DNA of 64,000 nucleotides from positions 1-64,000 of the forward strand of contig JAFWSJ010000018.1 in the NCBI GenBank assembly GCA_017524405.1. Reading direction: 5' to 3'. The DNA comes from Candidatus Saccharimonadota bacterium. GTDB taxonomy: Bacteria > Patescibacteriota > Saccharimonadia > Saccharimonadales > Saccharimonadaceae. The position numbers and the translations under genes were made by a program. The notes beneath the pieces were generated by a model that saw only the letters and a program-made list of their open reading frames with translations, did no database searches and had not been told where the DNA came from. Position 1 is the first letter of the stretch. The number at the start of each line of letters is the position of its first letter. Of the stretch, positions 58,712 through 64,000 are shown piece after piece.

Positions 58712-59263
58712 TTAGTGGTTATCGTTACAAGTAATCGAGTTACCCTCGAGCATGTAGAAGAGAGCGTACTGACGTTCGCCAGTGCCTTTTACTGCCTGGT
58801 TTTCGTCGCCACACGTAGCATAGGTGACTGCATGAATAGTATGCTTTGCATCAGAGAAATTCGTAGCATCAATCACACTATCATCAGTGCCTGTGTCTTT
58901 AATAGAAGTGTTACCGTCCATATTGTAGTTAGTACCATCTGGATCGCGCATCTCGTCGCCAGTACAGCCATAACCATCATTCTCATCATAAGACGTACAA
59001 GTGTCATCGATGTATCGCTTTACGAAATTTTCATCAACACCTTTATTCCCACCATCTTTATGGAATGGCGTCTTGCCGTGGTTATTTGTCTGGTAATCGT
59101 TAGCAGCAGTTAGGATGCGAGAAATATCGTCCTCACGCTGAGTATTACGCTGTGAGCGCTGAAGCGCTGGGAGCGCAATGAAGACCATGAGGAAGATCAA
59201 ACCTGCGATAGCAAGCACCAAGACCACCTCGATGATCGTGAACCCTTTTTTGCTTTTAGCCAT
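58712..59263 (-). CDS. type IV pilin
   Basis: A 183-residue prepilin. The leader ends KKG, followed by FTIIEVVLVLAIAGLIF, with Glu5 present for assembly. The globular part has four cysteines and repeats seen in the 56157-56891 protein. AGGAG lies seven bases before the ATG at 59263, so the 16 extra upstream codons are not used. A strong hairpin (AAGAACCTCC / GGAGGTTCTT, 58676-58700) downstream acts as a terminator. Likely the major pilin; it is directly downstream of pilC. Confidence 0.9.
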   Translation of the reverse strand: MAKSKKGFTIIEVVLVLAIAGLIFLMVFIALPALQRSQRNTQREDDISRILTAANDYQTNNHGKTPFHKDGGNKGVDENFVKRYIDDTCTSYDENDGYGCTGDEMRDPDGTNYNMDGNTSIKDTGTDDSVIDATNFSDAKHTIHAVTYATCGDENQAVKGTGERQYALFYMLEGNSITCNDNH

Positions 59264-59352
59264 TATATAGCTCCTTTTTATTTGTTTATTTTGCGATGCG
59301 AAAAACCGCAATTAACGTTATTATACAAAAAACATAAGCAAAATGCAAGGGT

Positions 59353-60552
59353 TTAGGCGATTTCGTTTACGAGCGCGTAGATTGGGAACAAAATACCGCC
59401 GACCAAACCACCAGCTAGGATAGCAAGGAGGATCATCATCACCGGCTCAATTGCCGAAGAAATTGCCTGAACTTTCTCGTCGAGTTCGTCTTCGAAGACC
59501 TGCGCGGCCTTCCCTAGCATCTCGTCCATCTTACCGGACTGCTCGCCAATCGCCGCCATCTGGTGCACGAGCGGCAAGATATATTCCTTATCCTTCAACG
59601 ATTCGGACATTGCCTTACCAGCTTGGACCTTCTCCATTGCGTCTTTCACTTCATCGTAGACAATCACGTTGTTCGTGGCCTCGCCGGCGATATTCATCGT
59701 ATCAAGCACCGCCACGCCGGTCGAAAGAAGAATTTGTGAGATGCGCGTAAAACGCGCCATATAAAGCATGCGGAACAAACCATTAAACATCGGCACGTTT
59801 AGTTTAACCTTTGCAGCCATACGAATACCCGGTTCGGTCTTTCTATACTGCAAGAAGCCAACTACGAGGCCGGCAAGAATAATGAGTGCGAGCCACCAGA
59901 AATTAAGAATAAAGTCCTTTAGTGCAACGAGGAACAGCGTGAATGGCGGCAATGTCTGGCCGAGATCCTGGTAAAGACCTTCCACCTGCGGCACAACCGC
60001 GAGCATCATGTAAAGGAAGACGACGAAAATCACAGCGAGCGTGATAATCGGCATGACCATTGCGCCCTTGATGCTGCCCATCATCTTTGCATCTTTTTCC
60101 TCTTGCGTAGCGATGCGCTTCAAGCTCTCATCGAGCGTACCGGAAACTTCACCAGCTTTGATCAAAGAAAGATAAACATTGCTAAATACGTCTTTGTGCT
60201 TGCCGAACGAATCACCAAGCGTATGACCTGCTTCTACGTCAGCCAAAATTTCCTCAACCACGGCCTTCATTGCCTTGTTCGAAGTCTGCTCAATCACCGT
60301 ACGAAGCGACTGCGCAATCGGAAGACCAGCACCAACGAGCGTCGCAAACTGACGCGTAAAGTTAATGCGGTCCTTCGCGGTAACACGGTTCAACTTCTCG
60401 CCGAAGCTCGTGCCTTCCTCGCGAATCATATCTGGCACATAGCCACGATCAACCAAAAGCTTACCGGCAACGTTCTCGTTCTCGGCCTGAATCGTGCCTT
60501 TGATTACCTTACCAGTGCCCTGCTCTTTGGCTTTGTAGCTAAAGCGTTTCAT
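59353..60552 (-). CDS. pilC: type IV pilus inner-membrane platform protein PilC
   Basis: A 399-residue GspF/PilC protein. Two GspF domains (INFTRQFATLVGAGLPIAQSL; MARFTRISQILLSTGVAVLDTM) are each followed by membrane helices. It couples the motor ATPases to pilin assembly. Four-base overlap with pilT upstream. PilB (assembly ATPase) is not in this window and should lie elsewhere. Confidence 0.94.
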   Translation of the reverse strand: MKRFSYKAKEQGTGKVIKGTIQAENENVAGKLLVDRGYVPDMIREEGTSFGEKLNRVTAKDRINFTRQFATLVGAGLPIAQSLRTVIEQTSNKAMKAVVEEILADVEAGHTLGDSFGKHKDVFSNVYLSLIKAGEVSGTLDESLKRIATQEEKDAKMMGSIKGAMVMPIITLAVIFVVFLYMMLAVVPQVEGLYQDLGQTLPPFTLFLVALKDFILNFWWLALIILAGLVVGFLQYRKTEPGIRMAAKVKLNVPMFNGLFRMLYMARFTRISQILLSTGVAVLDTMNIAGEATNNVIVYDEVKDAMEKVQAGKAMSESLKDKEYILPLVHQMAAIGEQSGKMDEMLGKAAQVFEDELDEKVQAISSAIEPVMMILLAILAGGLVGGILFPIYALVNEIA

Positions 60553-61766
60553 CCGCGCGACAACCTTTCAAATTCTTGTAGATCAACCGCAAACTCACGT
60601 GCATTATCGTGCGTGATAACACCCGTCTGAACGAGCTTAACGAGCGTGCGATCCATCGTCTGCATACCCTGGTCTGCACCAGTCTGGATAATCGTATCAA
60701 GCTGATGTGTCTTGCCCTCGCGAATCACCGAGCGAACTGCCGGGTTAGCCACGAGAATTTCTGCTGCAACTACGCGACCACCACCAATTGCTGGCACGAG
60801 GCGCTGCGCACAAATACCCATGAGGATATTCGAAAGCTGCGAGCGCACCTGTGGCTGCTGATGTGGCGGGAACACGTCGATCATACGGTCGATACTCTGC
60901 GATGCTGAGTTGGTGTGAAGCGTCGCGAAAACCAAGTGACCAGTTTCTGCGATCGTAATCGCTGCCGAAATCGTCTCAAGGTCGCGCATCTCACCGATGA
61001 GCACTACGTCTGGATCTTCGCGGAGTGCGCTACGAAGCGCTGCCGAGAAGGAATAAGTATCATAGTGGACTTCACGCTGAACCACTACCGAACGCTTCGA
61101 TTTGTGCGTAAACTCGATAGGATCCTCAATCGTAATAATGTGGCAAGCCTTTTCAGTGTTGATCTTATCAACAAGCGCAGCAAGCGTCGTAGACTTACCG
61201 GAACCAGTAGGACCAGTCACGAGAACCAACCCGCGCGGGAAATCTGCAAAGCTCGTCACGACAGGTGGCATACCGAGCTCAGCAATTGTCTGAATCTGAT
61301 TTGGAATTAAGCGGAATGCGGCAGCAAGGTTGCCCTTTTCATGGAAGGCATTCACGCGGAAGCGACCGAGGTCGCCGAATGAGAACGAATAGTCAAATTC
61401 CTTATCCTTGATAAGAATCTGCTTCTGGTCTTCTTCAAGTGTGGCAAAAACCAACTGCTCGACCGTAGGCTCGTCGAGAGCGGCATAACCAGAAACTGGC
61501 TGCAAGGCACCATCAATACGAAGAATCGGAGGAAGACCGACCTGAATATGCAAGTCGCTTGCTTTCGTGCGAACGCATTCCTCAAGAAGATTCTCGATGC
61601 GAATATTTTCCTTTGCAATCATCGGCGCGGCCGGCGCTACTGGAGCTGCCTGTTGCTGCGCTGGCGGTGTCATATCCTGGGACACCTCTGTAACCGGCTC
61701 TTGTGCCGGAGTCTGTACCGGTTCCGCTGCAGCGGCACCAGCATTTACCTGCCCACTTTGTTCCAT
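60549..61766 (-). CDS. pilT: twitching motility (pilus retraction) ATPase PilT
   Basis: A 405-residue hexameric ATPase. Walker A GPTGSGKSTTLA, the Asp box TIEDPIEFTHK, Walker B VVLIGEMRDLETISAA, and the His box ATLHTNSA are intact. AVRSVIREGKTHQLDTIIQTG is the PilT-specific motif, so it retracts rather than extends pili. The N-terminal 50 residues are a Pro/Ala/Gln-rich extension. Leaderless: TATAAT ends six bases before the ATG. With ComM it hints at DNA uptake. Confidence 0.94.
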   Translation of the reverse strand: MEQSGQVNAGAAAAEPVQTPAQEPVTEVSQDMTPPAQQQAAPVAPAAPMIAKENIRIENLLEECVRTKASDLHIQVGLPPILRIDGALQPVSGYAALDEPTVEQLVFATLEEDQKQILIKDKEFDYSFSFGDLGRFRVNAFHEKGNLAAAFRLIPNQIQTIAELGMPPVVTSFADFPRGLVLVTGPTGSGKSTTLAALVDKINTEKACHIITIEDPIEFTHKSKRSVVVQREVHYDTYSFSAALRSALREDPDVVLIGEMRDLETISAAITIAETGHLVFATLHTNSASQSIDRMIDVFPPHQQPQVRSQLSNILMGICAQRLVPAIGGGRVVAAEILVANPAVRSVIREGKTHQLDTIIQTGADQGMQTMDRTLVKLVQTGVITHDNAREFAVDLQEFERLSRG

Positions 61767-61826
61767 ACTCCCATTATACTTATGCTTTTCAAAAATTACA
61801 ACAAAAACCTACCCGTTTTCTGAAAT

Positions 61827-61934
61827 AAAAAACTCTCTCGATGGAAACATTACGGAGGCTACGGCCGAGTACGAAGCGGCGGCCTCCCGTAACGACGGGC
61901 CGGCCGAACGCTGTTTTCCATGAGAGAGTTTTTT
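61827..61934 (-). terminator. composite rpoD terminator with a nested hairpin
   Basis: AAAAAACTCTCTC (61827-61839) pairs with GAGAGAGTTTTTT, extended by ATGGAAAC/GTTTTCCAT, but the loop is some 64 bases long and contains a second palindrome, TTACGGAGGC/GCCTCCCGTAA (61850-61892), and GGCCGGCC. Confidence 0.7.
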
Positions 61935-62934
61935 ATTTCAAATATTCGTGCAATTTTTTGGTGTCTTTGTTCTTGCGTAGCTTCGTCAAAGCCTTTGCTT
62001 CAATCTGGCGAATACGCTCACGCGTCACCGAGAACTCGGCGCCAACTTCCTCGAGCGTGTGGCTCTTCCCGCCACCAATACCAAAGCGCATCTTAATAAT
62101 CTTCTGTTCACGATCGGAAAGCGTCGAAAGGATCGAAGCAATTTGCTCCTTGAGAAGCTGCGTTGCGGCAGAATCTTCTGGCGAAATGCGGTCCTCGTCC
62201 TCGATGAAATCACCGAGCGAAGAATCGTCATCGTCGCCATCACGGCCAACGGATGCGTCAAGCGATGCGATATCCTGCTTAATCTTCATGACATACTCAA
62301 TCTTGTCCGTTTCCATGCCCATCGCCTTTGCGATTTCCTCGACGGTCGGCTCGCGGTTAAGATCCTGCGTGAGACGGCGCTGCATACGCATCACCTTGTT
62401 AATCGTTTCAACCATGTGTACTGGAATACGAATCGTACGTGCCTGGTCGGCAATCGCACGCGTAATCGCCTGGCGAATCCACCAAGTTGCGTAAGTCGAG
62501 AATTTGAAGCCTTTGTCCGGATCGAACTTCTCGACAGCGCGGAGCAAACCGGTGTTACCTTCCTGAATCAAATCAAGAAAGTCTAGACCACGGCCAGAAT
62601 AGCGCTTCGCAATCGAAACCACGAGACGCATATTTGACTCAGCCATTTTGTCCTTAGCCTTCTTCTGCTCTTTTGGCGTGCCGTTAATGATTTTCTGTGC
62701 GAGTTCATATTCCTCTTCCTGGCTAAGGAGCGGAATCTTACCAATTTCGCGGAGATAAAGCTTCACTGAGTCATCGGAAACTTCATCATAACCACCGGCT
62801 TCAAGATCGAGGTTCGCAATATCTTCCTCGCCCTCTTCGTCCATATCGTCAAAACTCGGCTCGTCAACGTAATCGTCACCGCCGCCCATTTCGTCTAAAT
62901 TATCTAGTTGTAGGTCTCTCTCTTCGTCGTCCAT
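61933..62934 (-). CDS. rpoD: primary sigma factor of RNA polymerase
   Basis: A 333-residue group 1 sigma-70. After an acidic N-terminus (1-50) come region 1.2 ([21 protein letters not shown]), 2.1-2.4 ([32 protein letters not shown]), 3 and 4.2 ([24 protein letters not shown]). Region 1.1 is replaced by the short acidic tail. It recognises the TTGACA/TATAAT promoters seen throughout the window. It lies just downstream of dnaG, the usual macromolecular-synthesis pairing. Leader about 110 bases. Confidence 0.96.
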   Translation of the reverse strand: MDDEERDLQLDNLDEMGGGDDYVDEPSFDDMDEEGEEDIANLDLEAGGYDEVSDDSVKLYLREIGKIPLLSQEEEYELAQKIINGTPKEQKKAKDKMAESNMRLVVSIAKRYSGRGLDFLDLIQEGNTGLLRAVEKFDPDKGFKFSTYATWWIRQAITRAIADQARTIRIPVHMVETINKVMRMQRRLTQDLNREPTVEEIAKAMGMETDKIEYVMKIKQDIASLDASVGRDGDDDDSSLGDFIEDEDRISPEDSAATQLLKEQIASILSTLSDREQKIIKMRFGIGGGKSHTLEEVGAEFSVTRERIRQIEAKALTKLRKNKDTKKLHEYLK

Positions 62935-63053
62935 AAAAACCCTATATAAGTTGCTATTCTTTGTTTTTTCAATCTTTGTTTTGTTTAAATAACTTCTATC
63001 TGGATGGGTAGTAAAACAAAAACTTGCCCGCTAATCCAGCGCATTCATCGCAA

Positions 63054-63059
63054 ATTATA
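63054..63059 (-). promoter_or_regulatory. -10 box upstream of rpoD
   Basis: TATAAT on the minus strand inside the dnaG-rpoD gap, giving rpoD its own transcript with a roughly 110-base A/T-rich leader. Confidence 0.5.
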
Positions 63060-63083
63060 ACACATTAGATAGGAAAACCAAAA

Positions 63084-64000
63084 TTATTTCGCTCGCGAAT
63101 TGAGTGACTGCATCTTACGCATCAACTCATCGACTTTCTCGTCGTCGCCCGCCTCTTCTGCTGCGCGAATCGCTTCGGCAAGCTCTTCCCGCTCCGCCTG
63201 CATCCGTTCGCGCTCCACGATTTTTTGCAAGTTTTTCGCTTCACGCTCGCGCTGGTTGCCGTCCATCTGCGCGTAGTTCATTTCAAAAATCAAATCGAGC
63301 TCGTCAGCATTTAGCCCTTCGGCCGGCTCAAAGTCCTCACATTTAACACCATTTTTAATCAGTGCCGCAAGATTCTGCTCTGCTCTCGACACTTTCGATT
63401 GATCGCCCTTTTTCGCGACATTCTTCTTCAATTTTTTCGTGTCCTGTTTGACCTTCTTCGCACGGAACGCCTCGAGCGAAATACCGAGCCGGTCCGCAAC
63501 TTGGCGCTCGTACTTCTCGCGAAGCACCGCGTCCTCAACGTCGTCAATCAAAGTCTTCGCCGCCGCCGCATATTCCGCAAAACCTTTTTCGGTCTTTAGG
63601 TTATATTGCCCTTCGTATTTTTCGAGTAACCACTCAAGCGCCGGACGATAACTATTCACCGCCTTCTGCCACAAAGCCGGATCTTTTTGAATAAGTTCGT
63701 CTGCATCCTTGCAACCATGATAATCGTCAATCACCGACAAATAAATGCCAAATTTCGAGGCCATACTAATCGCACGTTCAGCCGCCCTCACGCCCGCTTC
63801 GTCGCCATCATAAGCGAGACGAATATCGTTCGTCATGCGCGAGAAACTCTTGAGATGCATCTCGGTCATCGCCGTACCTGCCGTCGCCACCGCTTCGCAT
63901 ACCCCAGCCTGATGCGACGAAATCACGTCCATGTTCCCCTCGACTACGACCACAAATTCCGAACGACGAATCGCGTCCTTCGCCTGGCTGAGACCGAAAA
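63084..64000 (-). CDS. dnaG: DNA primase, C-terminal part (gene continues past the window)
   Basis: A 305-residue fragment open to the right edge. It begins within the TOPRIM domain (FGLSQAKDAIRRSEFVVVVE, GNMDVI), with the metal-binding DGDEAG and, further on, DADELI. The C-terminal half is a charged helical region that should contact DnaB. The zinc-binding domain and the start lie outside. DnaG makes the RNA primers for replication. The same frame continues 5' without a stop to the edge. Confidence 0.95.
   Translation of the reverse strand, partial: FGLSQAKDAIRRSEFVVVVEGNMDVISSHQAGVCEAVATAGTAMTEMHLKSFSRMTNDIRLAYDGDEAGVRAAERAISMASKFGIYLSVIDDYHGCKDADELIQKDPALWQKAVNSYRPALEWLLEKYEGQYNLKTEKGFAEYAAAAKTLIDDVEDAVLREKYERQVADRLGISLEAFRAKKVKQDTKKLKKNVAKKGDQSKVSRAEQNLAALIKNGVKCEDFEPAEGLNADELDLIFEMNYAQMDGNQREREAKNLQKIVERERMQAEREELAEAIRAAEEAGDDEKVDELMRKMQSLNSRAK

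Overview
The window looks like chromosomal DNA of a Patescibacteria/CPR bacterium, most probably a member of Candidatus Saccharibacteria (TM7). This is an inference. It rests on compact genes, a single-membrane type of surface biology (sortase, SipW-type signal peptidase, C-terminal wall/membrane sorting tails, no outer-membrane genes), a type IV pilus set, an orphan TraD-like ATPase, and standard use of TGA as a stop. TGA as stop argues against the SR1/Gracilibacteria code. Most genes lie on the minus strand.

Layout. 1-1.1 kb: the 5' end of a 16S rRNA gene (minus) with its promoter, a divergent PAP2 protein, and a promoter-driven structured RNA of unknown family. 1.2-5.9 kb: gyrA and gyrB. 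6-10.6 kb: a charged coiled-coil protein, a large TraD/VirD4-like ATPase and two small hypotheticals. 10.6-12.1 kb: no convincing protein gene, but a probable long RNA, a motif cluster, a small RNA candidate and tmRNA. 12.1-15.4 kb (plus): comM, infC-rpmI-rplT and dut. 15.4-17.5 kb: RNase P RNA, a Nudix-RNase H fusion, a further structured RNA, and an M50 protease. 17.6-22.8 kb: a 1,723-residue BspA-type leucine-rich surface protein. 22.8-26.7 kb: rpmB, miaA-efp and the rpsF-ssb-rpsR operon. 26.7-34.8 kb: a repeat-rich surface protein, pcrA, a membrane-anchored protein and thrS. 35-41.8 kb: a probable DUF1704-type metallopeptidase, tRNA-Val, iscS-iscU, peptidase E, a HAD-kinase fusion and tRNA-Ala.

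41.8-52.9 kb is a surface-fibre island. One half is a class B sortase, a catalytically dead signal-peptidase homologue and an FctA-like pilin. The other half is a SipW-type signal peptidase surrounded by four proteins that share a TasA-like module; two of these carry a C-terminal passenger (a GH20 hexosaminidase domain or DUF285 repeats). A membrane glycosyltransferase sits between the halves. 52.9-56.9 kb: an RNA methyltransferase, a SurA/PrsA-like foldase, a PH-domain protein, a small switch-like RNA, ndk, and a pilin-ectodomain protein on a plain membrane anchor. 56.9-61.8 kb: xerC/D, pilD, a pilin, pilC and pilT. The end carries rpoD and the C-terminal part of dnaG.

The most unusual signals are: (1) two related structured elements of about 140 bp, placed just after tRNA-Val and tRNA-Ala, each ending in an exact copy of that tRNA's 3' end; (2) the modular SipW/TasA fibre cluster; (3) the Streptococcus-like sortase-pilus locus; (4) several independently promoted, folded RNAs without an obvious family; and (5) a consistent pattern of -10 boxes 6-9 bases before start codons, which implies leaderless mRNAs. 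All family assignments are from reading motifs by eye; no database search was run.
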